64,000 nucleotides of DNA, taken from contig DAIDBD010000050.1 of assembly GCA_027310305.1 (NCBI GenBank), forward strand, positions 1 to 64,000. The letters are read 5' to 3'. The notes beneath the pieces are model-generated. The model was not told the DNA's origin and did not search any database. It was given only the letters and a program-made list of their open reading frames with translations. A program made the translations under genes and the position numbers. The DNA is from Herminiimonas sp. GTDB taxonomy: Bacteria > Pseudomonadota > Gammaproteobacteria > Burkholderiales > Burkholderiaceae_D. Positions 17,523 to 26,391 of the stretch are shown here, piece by piece. Numbering within the stretch: the stretch's first letter is position 1; each line of letters begins with the position of its first letter.

Positions 17523-18788
17523 ATGAGCAAGGAATGCGAAGTGGCCATTGTCGGTGCAGGCGTCGGCGGCCTGACATTGGCGCTGGCACTGCATGAAGCG
17601 GGGATCACGTGCCGGGTGTATGAAGCGGTAGCGGAAATCAAACCTCTGGGCGTCGGCATCAACGTATTGCCGCATGCCGTGCAGGTGCTCGCGCGGCTGG
17701 GCCTGGAAGAAAAGCTGGCGGCGGTCGCCGTAACCACCCGGGAATCCGCGTTCTTCAACAAGTTCGGTCAATTCGTCTATAGCGAGCCGGCGGGACGCCA
17801 CGCCGGCTACGATCATCCGCAATTCTCGATTCACCGGGGAGCATTGCAGATGGTATTGCTCGATGCGGTGCAGCAGCGGCTCGGCAGCGATGCCGTGGTG
17901 ACGGGCCATCGCTGCATCGGCTTCGATCAGGACTCGACCGGCGTCACGGTGCGTTTCGACGATGGCGAGGGCGCTGCCCGCCCTGCCGTCAGGGCCGCGG
18001 TACTGGTGGCGTGCGACGGCATCCATTCCGCGGTGCGCAAGCTGTTGTATCCGCAAGAAGGCGCACCGCGTTATTCGGGCGTCAACATGTGGCGCGGCTC
18101 GGTCGCCTGGAAACCGTTCCTGAGCGGCGCCACCATGCTGCGGGCCGGTTGGCTGTCGGTCGGCAAAATGGTGATTTATCCGATCCGCGATGCCATCGAC
18201 GACGCCGGCAACCAGTTGGTGAACTGGGTGGCGGAAATCGAGGCGCCGCAGCCGGCCCGGCGCGACTGGTCCAATCGCGGCCGGCTCGAGGATTTTTTCC
18301 CGGCATTCGAGGACTGGCATTTCGACTGGCTGGACGTGGCGGCGATGATCAAGGCGACCGACGTCATCCTGGAATATCCGATGGTGGATCAGGACCCGCT
18401 TCCCAGATGGAGTTTCGACCGGGTCACGCTGCTGGGCGATGCCGCACATCCGATGGTGCCGCGCGGCTCCAACGGCGCCGGCCAGGCGATTCTGGACGTG
18501 CCTTGCCTGGTCGAGCAATTCAGGCGCTTCGGCATGACGGCGCAGGCGCTGGAAGCGTACGATGCCATTCGCGGAAAAGCGACGGCGGATGTCGTGCTGC
18601 TCAACCGCAAGGCGCCGCCGGATGCGATTCTCAAGGTGGTGCACGAACTGACGGACGGCAAGCCGTTCGGAAAGATCGACGATGTCATCAGCCGCGAAGC
18701 GCTGGCCGCCATCTCGAACAATTACAAGAACGTCGCCGGCCTGAACATAGAGGCGCTCAAAAAATCTGCGGTGCCGGCCAGAGTTTGA
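17523..18788 (+). CDS. FAD-dependent aromatic monooxygenase (PhzS-like class A hydroxylase)
   Basis: 421 residues. The N-terminal FAD fold is clear (VAIVGAGVGGLTLALALHEAG), and the second FAD/NADPH motif appears as GDAAHPMVPRGSNGAGQAILD. The GSNGAGQAILD form is typical of the phenazine-modifying PhzS group rather than of standard 3-hydroxybenzoate 6-hydroxylases. It is followed directly by gentisate dioxygenase, so it probably makes gentisate or a substituted gentisate by ring hydroxylation. CAAGGAGAAAG is a strong ribosome-binding site. First gene of the operon divergent from lysR. Confidence 0.88.
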   Translation: MSKECEVAIVGAGVGGLTLALALHEAGITCRVYEAVAEIKPLGVGINVLPHAVQVLARLGLEEKLAAVAVTTRESAFFNKFGQFVYSEPAGRHAGYDHPQFSIHRGALQMVLLDAVQQRLGSDAVVTGHRCIGFDQDSTGVTVRFDDGEGAARPAVRAAVLVACDGIHSAVRKLLYPQEGAPRYSGVNMWRGSVAWKPFLSGATMLRAGWLSVGKMVIYPIRDAIDDAGNQLVNWVAEIEAPQPARRDWSNRGRLEDFFPAFEDWHFDWLDVAAMIKATDVILEYPMVDQDPLPRWSFDRVTLLGDAAHPMVPRGSNGAGQAILDVPCLVEQFRRFGMTAQALEAYDAIRGKATADVVLLNRKAPPDAILKVVHELTDGKPFGKIDDVISREALAAISNNYKNVAGLNIEALKKSAVPARV

Positions 18789-18815
18789 TCCGGGGAAATT
18801 TTCGCAAGGACGATG

Positions 18816-19871
18816 ATGAACGCGCGCAACGAGTTTTATCAGGATATCTTACCCAGCCACCTGACGCCGTTATGGGAGTCGCTGCATGCGCTGGTGCCGA
18901 AGGAACCGAATACGCCGTGCGTGCCATGCCTTTGGAATTACGCCGGCATTCGTCCGTACCTGGCGCGTTCCGGCGAACTCATTTCCGCCGAGGAAGCGGT
19001 GCGCCGCGTACTGATCATGGAAAACCCGGCATTGCCGGGGCAATCGTGCATCACGCAAAGCCTGTATGCCGGCTTGCAGCTGATTCTTCCCGGCGAGATC
19101 GCGCCGAGCCACCGGCATACCCAGAGCGCGTTGCGTTTCATCGTCGAAGGTTCGAGCGCATACACGGCGGTCGATGGCGAGCGCACCGCCATGCATCCGG
19201 GCGACTTCATCATCACGCCGTCGTGGACGTTCCACGACCACGGCAACCGTGCCGAAGCCGATGGCGGCGAACCGGTGGTCTGGCTGGACGGGCTGGATAT
19301 TCCGATGCTGCGGTTCTTCGATGCCGGATTCGCCGAAAACCATCCGGAAAAAGAACAGCCGGTCGTGCGCCCGGAAGGCAACAGCTACGCGCGCTACGGC
19401 GCCAACATGCTCCCGGTCCAATACGACGCACCCTATGGCGCGACTTCCCCGGTGTTCAATTATCCGTATGCGCGCACCCGCGAAGCCTTGGCCACGCTGG
19501 CGCAAAACGGGCCGGTCGACCCATGGCATGGCGCAAAACTGCGCTACGTGAACCCGGCCACCGGAAGCTGGCCGATTCCCACGATCGCCGCCTTCATGCA
19601 ACTGCTGCCGCGAGGATTCTCCGGCCGCCCTTACCGCAGCACCGACGGCACGGTATTTTCGGTCGTCGAAGGCACCGGCAGCGCCGTCATTTCGCGCGGT
19701 GAAAAGACCTGGCGTTACGACTTCGGTCCGCGCGACCATTTTGTGGTTCCATCGTGGCATACCGTACATTTCGAAGCCGCGTCGGAAGCGGTTCTGTTCA
19801 GCTTTTCCGACCGGCCGGTGCAGCAGGCGCTGGGCATTTTGCGCGAACAACAATTGAACCCTGATACCTGA
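18816..19871 (+). CDS. Gentisate 1,2-dioxygenase (cupin)
   Basis: 351 residues from the second ATG (18816), which is better spaced from AAGGA than the first (18813). A double-cupin protein: the first cupin carries the Fe-binding signature [16 protein letters not shown] and the [17 protein letters not shown] strand; the second is around [20 protein letters not shown]. This matches bacterial gentisate 1,2-dioxygenases, which open gentisate to maleylpyruvate with Fe(II) and O2. It follows the monooxygenase by 27 bases and precedes a fumarylpyruvate-hydrolase gene, which fits the pathway. Confidence 0.9.
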   Translation: MNARNEFYQDILPSHLTPLWESLHALVPKEPNTPCVPCLWNYAGIRPYLARSGELISAEEAVRRVLIMENPALPGQSCITQSLYAGLQLILPGEIAPSHRHTQSALRFIVEGSSAYTAVDGERTAMHPGDFIITPSWTFHDHGNRAEADGGEPVVWLDGLDIPMLRFFDAGFAENHPEKEQPVVRPEGNSYARYGANMLPVQYDAPYGATSPVFNYPYARTREALATLAQNGPVDPWHGAKLRYVNPATGSWPIPTIAAFMQLLPRGFSGRPYRSTDGTVFSVVEGTGSAVISRGEKTWRYDFGPRDHFVVPSWHTVHFEAASEAVLFSFSDRPVQQALGILREQQLNPDT

Positions 19872-19893
19872 TTTGATCAACGAAAGAAAAACC

Positions 19894-20589
19894 ATGACCT
19901 ATGCATTCGATCCAGGCCCGCTTCCGGCGGTGCCGGTTGCCGGAACCGACACACTTTATCCGGTGCGCCGCATCTACTGCGTCGGCAGAAATTATGTCGA
20001 ACACGCGCAGGAAATGGGCTTCACCGGCAGGGAACCGCCATTCTTTTTCGCCAAGCCGGCCGATGCCGTCGTGGTAGTCGCGGACGGCGAAACCGGCGCC
20101 ATTCCCTACCCGACTCGCACCAGCAATCTGCACTATGAAATGGAACTGGTGGTGGCAATCGGACGCCGCGGTTCCGACATTCCTGCCGCGCAAGCAGCGC
20201 AATATATTTTCGGTTATGCGCTGGGCCTCGACATGACCCGTCGCGACTTGCAGCAGGAATTGCGCAAGCAGGGCAGACCGTGGGAACTCGGCAAGGGATA
20301 CGACCATTCGGCGCCGATCGGGCCGATTCATCCGATTGCCTCGACCGGCGAAATCACGGCGGGGCATATCTGGCTCGATCTCAACGGGGAAAGAAAACAG
20401 GACAGCGACATCCGCAAGCTGATCTGGAACGTGAATGAAACCATCGAACATCTGTCGGGATATTTCGAACTCAATCCGGGCGACCTGATTTACAGCGGCA
20501 CGCCGGAAGGCGTCGGCGCCGTCAAGTCCGGCGATCTTATCGTGGGCGGCGTCGATGGCCTGGGTGAACTGCGTGTCAAGGTCGCCTGA
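19894..20589 (+). CDS. Fumarylacetoacetase-family hydrolase (fumarylpyruvate hydrolase)
   Basis: 231 residues from the ATG at 19894; the track start at 19873 is a TTG. FAH-family motifs are present: IYCVGRNYVEHAQEMGF, PPFFFAKPADAV, NLHYEMELVVAIG (metal-binding Glu residues), LGLDMTRRDLQ and YSGTPEGVGAVKSGD. The NagK/fumarylpyruvate hydrolase subgroup cleaves the gentisate ring-opening product to pyruvate plus fumarate or maleate. No maleylpyruvate isomerase gene is seen in this operon, so the enzyme may act on maleylpyruvate directly or the isomerase lies elsewhere. Confidence 0.88.
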   Translation: MTYAFDPGPLPAVPVAGTDTLYPVRRIYCVGRNYVEHAQEMGFTGREPPFFFAKPADAVVVVADGETGAIPYPTRTSNLHYEMELVVAIGRRGSDIPAAQAAQYIFGYALGLDMTRRDLQQELRKQGRPWELGKGYDHSAPIGPIHPIASTGEITAGHIWLDLNGERKQDSDIRKLIWNVNETIEHLSGYFELNPGDLIYSGTPEGVGAVKSGDLIVGGVDGLGELRVKVA

Positions 20590-20645
20590 CCGATGCGCCG
20601 CGCGGCTTCGCACCGCTCTCGTGTTTTTCTGAAGGTTGAGGGATC

Positions 20646-22100
20646 ATGCAGGTAGCAAAGCATTACATCGACGGCGCCTGGCTTGCTTCGGTCAACGGCG
20701 GCGAGCAACTGCGTGAAGCAGTCAATCCCGCCACGTCCGAAGCGGCCGCACTGTTCGCGGAGGGATATGCGGCCGAGGCGCAGGCAGCGGTGCAAGCCGC
20801 CCGCCAAGCGCATGAATCGAGCAGTTGGCGGCGCAGCCCCCGTGTGCGCGCCGATGTGCTGCTGCGCTTCGCTGCCAGCCTGGAAGCGAAGATCGACATC
20901 ATCGCCGACTGGCTGGTGATCCTGAACGGCAAGTTGCGGCGCGAAGCGGTGGGCGAACTGCGGATGAGCGTATCCGAACTGCGCTATTACGCAGGACTTG
21001 CGCGCAATCTGTACGGCCGCGTGCTGGAAGTCGAGCCCGGATGCTATTCGTCGCTGGAGCGCGAACCTGCCGGCGTCGCGGCAATCATCCTGCCGTGGAA
21101 TGCCCCGGCCACGCTGCTGATCCGGTCGCTGGCGCCGGCGCTGGCAGCAGGTTGCGCGGTCGTCGTCAAACCCGCGCATCAAACCGCGCTCGTCAGCAAT
21201 ATGGTGCTGGAATGCCTGGTCGGCGATGCAGCGCTGCCGCGCGGCATTGTCAACTCGGTGATTGAATCGGGCGCCGATGTGGCGCGCTTTCTGTGCGCAT
21301 CCGATGCGGTCGATGTCATCAGTTTCACCGGCTCGACGCAAGTGGGCAAGCTGATTGCCGAGGCGTCGGCCGGCACGCTCAAGCGGCTGTCGCTGGAACT
21401 GGGCGGCAAAGCGCCGGCAGTCGTGTTCGCGGACTGCGATCTCGACAAGACCGTCGCCGGCATCGTCAGCGGCGGCCTGGTAATGGCAGGCCAGCAATGC
21501 ACGGCGATTGCGCGCGTGCTGGTCGAGGATTCCTTGTACGATATATTTTCCGCGCGGCTTGCCGCCGCGTTAAGGAACGTGCGCGTGGGCATCGGCAGCG
21601 ATCCCGCTTCGCAGATGGGATGCCTGATCGACATGCGCAGCCGCGATCGTATCGCCGGCCTCGTCGATGGCGCCGGCAGAACCGGCAAGGTGCTGCTGCA
21701 TGGAGAAATTCCGCAAGGCCCGCTGGCGCGCGGCGCGTTCATCCACCCCAGCCTGATTGAAGTGGAAGATACAAGCTCGCCGCTGATTCAACAGGAACTG
21801 TTCGGTCCGCTGCTGGTGCTGGAGCGTTTCAGGGACGAAGCGGAAGCAGTCATCCGGTCGAATGCCACGCGCTACAGTCTCGCATCGAGCGTCTGGACCC
21901 GCGATGCGGCCAAGGCCCGCCGCGTTGCTGCGCAACTGCGCTTCGGGACCGTCTGGATGAATGCGCACAACCGTCTTTTTGCGGAAGCCGAAACCGGCGG
22001 CGATCGCGACAGCGGCTACGGCAAGCTGCACGGCATCGAAGGCATGAACGATTTTTTGCAGACCAGGCATTTTTATTTCGAAACGAACGATCAGGGTTAG
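20646..22100 (+). CDS. NAD(P)-dependent aldehyde dehydrogenase
   Basis: 484 residues, full length for the family. PWNAPATLLIRSLAPALAAG and FTGSTQVGKLI mark the Rossmann region, LELGGKAPAVV holds the catalytic Glu, and GQQCTAIARVLV the catalytic Cys near residue 284. It is in the operon after the hydrolase, with GAAGGTTGAGGG upstream. In this setting it probably oxidises an aromatic aldehyde (for example a hydroxybenzaldehyde) to the acid used by the monooxygenase; substrate identity is inference. Confidence 0.88.
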   Translation: MQVAKHYIDGAWLASVNGGEQLREAVNPATSEAAALFAEGYAAEAQAAVQAARQAHESSSWRRSPRVRADVLLRFAASLEAKIDIIADWLVILNGKLRREAVGELRMSVSELRYYAGLARNLYGRVLEVEPGCYSSLEREPAGVAAIILPWNAPATLLIRSLAPALAAGCAVVVKPAHQTALVSNMVLECLVGDAALPRGIVNSVIESGADVARFLCASDAVDVISFTGSTQVGKLIAEASAGTLKRLSLELGGKAPAVVFADCDLDKTVAGIVSGGLVMAGQQCTAIARVLVEDSLYDIFSARLAAALRNVRVGIGSDPASQMGCLIDMRSRDRIAGLVDGAGRTGKVLLHGEIPQGPLARGAFIHPSLIEVEDTSSPLIQQELFGPLLVLERFRDEAEAVIRSNATRYSLASSVWTRDAAKARRVAAQLRFGTVWMNAHNRLFAEAETGGDRDSGYGKLHGIEGMNDFLQTRHFYFETNDQG

Positions 22101-22180
22101 CGCGCATTGCCGGCAGCAATCGCTCTTGCGCAAGCGGATGTATTGATTCAGCCACCACCATTCAACCACCAGGAGACAAC

Positions 22181-23131
22181 ATGAAAATCAAATTGACCGC
22201 ACTGCTTTTAGGCACGCTGATCGCCGGTTCCGCCGTCGCGCAAAGCGTCGGAGTCGGCACCATGTCGCAGGGCACGATGAGCTACTCGACCGGTTCGGCG
22301 ATTGCGAAGGTCATTACCGAAAAGGCAAAGGTGCAGGCGCGCGTTCAGCCCAACAGCGGCGAGACCGTTCTTATTCCGCTGGTAAGCAGCGGAGAACTAG
22401 ACTTCGGGATCGCGAACCTGATGGAAGCGGGCGAAGCGGTCGCGGGCCATGGCGCGTTCGCCGGCCGCAAGACGCCCGATCTGCGTGTCGCTTCGGTGTT
22501 GTTTCCGCTCAAGACCGGTCTTTTCGTGCGCAAGGATTCGCCGATCAAAACCATGGCGGACCTGAAAGGAAAAAGAGTCACTTACGGCTTCACTGCAATG
22601 AATACGGTAAAAACCGTGGTTGACGGATTGCTTGCAGGAGGCGGCCTGACCGCAGCCGATATCAAGCCTGTTCTGGTTCCCAACGTTGCACGCGGCGCAG
22701 ACGATTTCGCCAGCGGCAACGCCGATGCGTTTTTCTTTGCCGTCGGCGCAGCCAAGGTAACCGAGGTCGATGCCCAGGTCGGCGGCTTGCGCATGCTGGC
22801 GGTGCCTACCGACGCTGCGACGCTGGCAGCCGTCAAGAAGGTATTCCCTTACGGCTATCCGATCGAAGTCAAGCCGCGTTCCGGTCTGGCCGGCGTCGCC
22901 CAACCGACTACGACGCTGGGCTACGACAATCTGCTGCTCACCAGCGCCAATGAAAAGGATGATGCGGTGTACAAGGTCGTCAAGGCAATCGCCGAAAACA
23001 AGGCCGGCCTTGCTTCTGCCTTTCCCGTTTTCAACGAGCTCGATGTCAAGCAGATGCACAAAACCTTGCCGATTGAATTTCATCCCGGTGCGATGCGCTA
23101 TTTCAAGGAAGCCGGGCTGGTCAAGCCATGA
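22181..23131 (+). CDS. TAXI-family TRAP transporter substrate-binding protein
   Basis: 316 residues. Signal peptide MKIKLTALLLGTLIAGSAVA with cleavage before QS. The mature protein begins with the TAXI-type pattern GVGTMSQGTMSYSTGSAIAKVI and later ELDFGIANLMEAGEA, typical of periplasmic receptors of TAXI-TRAP systems. The ribosome-binding site is CAGGAGACAAC. Its partner permease is two genes downstream, with an SDR gene inserted between. The ligand is probably the aromatic or related acid degraded by this operon. Confidence 0.9.
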   Translation: MKIKLTALLLGTLIAGSAVAQSVGVGTMSQGTMSYSTGSAIAKVITEKAKVQARVQPNSGETVLIPLVSSGELDFGIANLMEAGEAVAGHGAFAGRKTPDLRVASVLFPLKTGLFVRKDSPIKTMADLKGKRVTYGFTAMNTVKTVVDGLLAGGGLTAADIKPVLVPNVARGADDFASGNADAFFFAVGAAKVTEVDAQVGGLRMLAVPTDAATLAAVKKVFPYGYPIEVKPRSGLAGVAQPTTTLGYDNLLLTSANEKDDAVYKVVKAIAENKAGLASAFPVFNELDVKQMHKTLPIEFHPGAMRYFKEAGLVKP

Positions 23132-23943
23132 TCCCGGATGCAGCCGATTCCGTTGTCAGCGATAGCACCGGCGCTTCACCGGCGACCGCCGATCAGGCCG
23201 GGCGCGTGGTGCTCATTACCGGCGCCGCGCAAGGCATCGGGCTGACGCTGGCACGGGCTTTCGGGCGTGCCGGCGCATCGGTTGCATTGGTTGACATCAG
23301 GTCCGGCGGCGACAGTGCCGAAGCGCTGCGCGCGGCAGGCGCCGACGCCGAGGGCTTTGACTGCGATATAGCCGCCCCCGCTTCGGTGCAATCGATGACG
23401 CACGCGGTGCTTGCACGGTTCGGCCGTATCGACGTGCTGATCAACAACGCCGCCATGTTTACCAGCCTGCGACCGACTTCGATGTTCGATCTGGATATCG
23501 ACGAATGGGATCGGGTCATGGCGGTCAACGTGCGCGGCCCTTTCCTGTGCAGCCGGGCCGTCGCAGCCCACATGCGCGGCAACGGCGGCGGCAAGATCAT
23601 CAATGTCGCCTCGGCGGCAGTATTCAAGGGCGTGCCGCTGATGCTGCATTACATTTCTTCCAAGGGCGCCGTGGTGTCGATGACGCGCGCCATGGCCCGC
23701 GAACTCGGACCGTCCGGCATTTGCGTGAATGCGCTTGCGCCCGGACTGGTCATGACCGCCAACCTGGTCGAGAATCAGGACATGGCGCGGCATGCATTGC
23801 CGGCGGTCATGGCTTCGCGGGCATTGCAGCGCGAGCAATCACCCGAAGATCTGGTCGGCGCGGCGCTTTTTCTGGCTTCGCGCGGAAGCGATTTCATGAC
23901 CGGCCAGGTTCTCGTGGTCGACGGCGGCTCGGTCATGCACTGA
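23128..23943 (+). CDS. Short-chain dehydrogenase/reductase (SDR)
   Basis: 271 residues. After about 25 variable residues comes the NAD(P) motif VVLITGAAQGIGLTLARAFGRAG, then INNAAMF, the Ser of INVASAAVF, the catalytic YISSKGA and the LAPGLVMT loop. The C-terminal DFMTGQVLVVDGG is standard for classical SDRs. It overlaps the TAXI-receptor stop as ATGA. Given the aldehyde dehydrogenase in the same operon, it could oxidise an aromatic alcohol to the aldehyde; that is inference. Confidence 0.88.
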   Translation: MIPDAADSVVSDSTGASPATADQAGRVVLITGAAQGIGLTLARAFGRAGASVALVDIRSGGDSAEALRAAGADAEGFDCDIAAPASVQSMTHAVLARFGRIDVLINNAAMFTSLRPTSMFDLDIDEWDRVMAVNVRGPFLCSRAVAAHMRGNGGGKIINVASAAVFKGVPLMLHYISSKGAVVSMTRAMARELGPSGICVNALAPGLVMTANLVENQDMARHALPAVMASRALQREQSPEDLVGAALFLASRGSDFMTGQVLVVDGGSVMH

Positions 23944-23994
23944 ATTGTTTCGCATCGTTTTAAAGTACAGTTTCCTTACCGCAGGATTTATTTC

Positions 23995-25932
23995 ATGAAC
24001 CAGAGCACGACATCACCATTCCGCGCCGTTCTGCCGCACCGGCTGCGCGAGAACGTTTCCCTTGCATTGCAGACCATCCTCACCGCTATCGTGATCGGCT
24101 GGGTGCTGAAGCTGCCGTCCCATTTCGGCTTCAACTTCTACACCGAACAGTTTCTGGTGACGGTGCTCGGCCTCGGGATCGCCCTCGCCTTCCTGCTGAT
24201 GCGCGCCGACGCGAGCGCCGACCGCAACGCACCGACGCCATGGTGGGATGCGCTCGCCGGTACCGCCGGACTGATCGCCTGTCTCTATGTGGCCGTGCGC
24301 TATCCGAGCCTGGTCAATGAAGTCGTCAACCGGCCGCTCGATGCGGTGCTGATCAGCGCGCTGCTGCTCGGGCTGGTGATCGAGGCAACGCGCCGCTCCG
24401 CCGGCATGACGCTGGTGATCGTGATTGCCGTACTGGTCGTCTATGCGTTGCTCGGCCATTTGCTGCCGGGGGAATTCGTCAGCCGGCCGGTGCAATTCAC
24501 CCGCCTGCTGGTCTATCTCGGCATGGATACCAACTCCATTCTCGGCTCGTCGCTGGCGATCGCCACCATCGTCGTGGTGCCGTTTACCCTGATGGGACAG
24601 GTGCTGTCGCGCTGCGGCGGCTCCGAATTTTTCACCGACCTGGCGATGGCGCTGATGGGCCGCTACCGCGGCGGCGCCGCCAAGATTTCGGTGGTAGGCT
24701 CGGCACTGTTCGGCATGATCTCGGGCAGCGCGGTGTCGAATGTCGCCGCCGTCGGCGTCATCACGATTCCGATGATGAAAAAATCCGGATTCCCGGCGCA
24801 TGTGGCGGCGGCGATCGAGGCAGTCGGCTCCACCGGCGGGCAGTTGGCGCCGCCGGTAATGGGTGCGGCGGCTTTCCTGATGGCGGAACTGCTGCAGGTA
24901 CCTTACGGCGCAGTCATGGTCGCCGCCATCATTCCGGCCTTTCTCTACTATCTTGCGCTGTTCATCCAGGTCGATCTGGAAGCCGCCAAGCACGGCATCG
25001 AAGGCGAGCCGATGGATCGGCTGCCGGCCGTGCGCGAAGTCATGCGCCATGGCTGGTATTTTCCGATACCGTTCATCGTGCTGGTAGGCGGCCTGATCTT
25101 CTTCAACATTGAAGCCGAATATGCAGCGTTGCAGGCGGCAGGACTGCTGATCGTTCTGAACCTGATATTCGGCTACAAGGGCAGGCGCGTCCCGTTCGGC
25201 GAAATGCTGCGCGCCGTCATTTCGACCGGACGCGCCTCGATCGATATCCTGATGATCTGCGCGGCGGCCGGCATCGTGATCGGCATCCTGAACCTGACCG
25301 GACTGGCGTTCGGCCTGACGCTGCAGTTGCTCGCACTCAGCGGCGACAGCCTGGCAATGTTGCTGGTGATGACAGCGGCAGTCGGCATCGTGCTCGGCAT
25401 GGGCATGCCGACGGTCGGCGTCTATATCCTGCTGGCGACGCTGATCGCGCCGGCGCTGATCAAGGCCGGCCTGTCGCCGATGGCCGCACACATGTTCGTG
25501 ATGTATTTCGGCATGATGTCGATGGTCACCCCGCCGGTGGCGCTGGCCGCGTTCGCGGCCGCCAATCTGGCGCAATGCGACGCATCGCGCGCCGGCTGGA
25601 CCGCGACCCGCATCGGCTGGTGTTCCTATCTGGTGCCGTTTTTGTTCGCCGTGTCGCCGAGCCTGCTGATGGCCGGCTCTCCCTGGGAAATCGGCTGGGC
25701 GGTGATTACCGCCTCGCTCGGCGTATTCACCGGTTCGGTCGCCGTGGTCGGCTACTTCATGCGCAGCGTCGGCACCGTGGAACGGATGCTGTTCATGGCT
25801 GCGGGAATATTGCTGCTGATACCGGCCGATGCATTCCGGGGCGCAATCATCACCGACATTGCAGGTCTGGCGCTTGCAATCTTGCTGACGACACGCCACT
25901 GGATGCGGCGTTCGGTCCCGCTGCCTGCCTGA
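23995..25932 (+). CDS. TRAP transporter fused permease (small plus large subunits)
   Basis: 645 residues, the size of fused 4TM/12TM TRAP permeases that pair with TAXI receptors. About 16-18 hydrophobic helices. Conserved large-subunit motifs include GSALFGMISGSAVSNVAAVGVITIP, GGQLAPPVMGAAAFLMAE and GMGMPTVGVYILLATLIAPAL. It imports an organic acid using the sodium or proton gradient together with the TAXI protein upstream. Last gene of the operon; the next 460 bases carry repeats but no gene. Confidence 0.92.
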   Translation: MNQSTTSPFRAVLPHRLRENVSLALQTILTAIVIGWVLKLPSHFGFNFYTEQFLVTVLGLGIALAFLLMRADASADRNAPTPWWDALAGTAGLIACLYVAVRYPSLVNEVVNRPLDAVLISALLLGLVIEATRRSAGMTLVIVIAVLVVYALLGHLLPGEFVSRPVQFTRLLVYLGMDTNSILGSSLAIATIVVVPFTLMGQVLSRCGGSEFFTDLAMALMGRYRGGAAKISVVGSALFGMISGSAVSNVAAVGVITIPMMKKSGFPAHVAAAIEAVGSTGGQLAPPVMGAAAFLMAELLQVPYGAVMVAAIIPAFLYYLALFIQVDLEAAKHGIEGEPMDRLPAVREVMRHGWYFPIPFIVLVGGLIFFNIEAEYAALQAAGLLIVLNLIFGYKGRRVPFGEMLRAVISTGRASIDILMICAAAGIVIGILNLTGLAFGLTLQLLALSGDSLAMLLVMTAAVGIVLGMGMPTVGVYILLATLIAPALIKAGLSPMAAHMFVMYFGMMSMVTPPVALAAFAAANLAQCDASRAGWTATRIGWCSYLVPFLFAVSPSLLMAGSPWEIGWAVITASLGVFTGSVAVVGYFMRSVGTVERMLFMAAGILLLIPADAFRGAIITDIAGLALAILLTTRHWMRRSVPLPA

Positions 25933-26391
25933 TATATTTCCCGTAACGCCCGATCAATTTTCGACATTGACTTTTAAAAATGACGCTGCAACTTTACAAC
26001 TACTTTCGCAGTTCCTCCTCAGAGGTGGGTAATCTATAGGTGTGTCGTTCCCGCAGAGTGAAGCAGGGGTTTCGCAGGACATTGCTCCACGCCTGCGGAA
26101 CAGGTCAAGCCTGCAAGCCTGGCCTGTTCCGCAAGGAGAAAGCCAATGTCGTGTGACGGAAAGCCGCTGGATTTCCGCCTGCGCGGGAACGGTACGCTTT
26201 GAAGGCTTGCGTTTACCATAAATTCGACCCGCAAAAAATCTGAAGAATCTTATTTTCCTTCCATCGGATAACAAGCCTCGCTCGCCTGCAAACATGCAGG
26301 CGATGCAATTTCAGGCATCCACAATAATATTAACCGGACTCGCTTTCCGGCCTCCTTTGTTATTGCCGGTTTCGATTTGACGGAATATTTC
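25933..26391. other. Convergent intergenic region with interspersed repeat
   Basis: About 460 bases between the TRAP permease and the stop of the large fusion gene. It contains the small inverted-repeat element at 26046-26191. The minus-strand ORFs listed here translate this repeat (PAQAEIQRL/RRRKSSGF-type peptides) and are not genes. Confidence 0.6.
26046..26191. repeat. Small palindromic repeat element (MITE-like)
   Basis: About 146 bases bounded by 9-bp inverted ends (CGTTCCCGC / GCGGGAACG). An internal 11-bp hairpin, TGCGGAACAGG / CCTGTTCCGCA (26094-26104 with 26123-26133), has an 18-base loop. The sequence GCTGGATTTCCGCCTGCGCGG resembles widespread intergenic repeats of proteobacteria. 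No transposase is nearby. Confidence 0.6.

Noticed and set aside
18011-19702. 563-codon plus-strand ORF across the monooxygenase and dioxygenase genes
   Set aside because: Alternative-frame shadow of two well-recognised enzymes, Arg/Gly-rich without motifs.
24013-25899. 628-codon minus-strand ORF antisense to the TRAP permease
   Set aside because: Composition dominated by Arg, Gln, His and Asp is typical of antisense to a hydrophobic protein in GC-rich DNA.
25954-26295. Minus-strand ORF of 113 codons
   Set aside because: It translates the interspersed repeat, giving the well-known type of spurious PAQAEIQRL/RRRKSSGF peptides.
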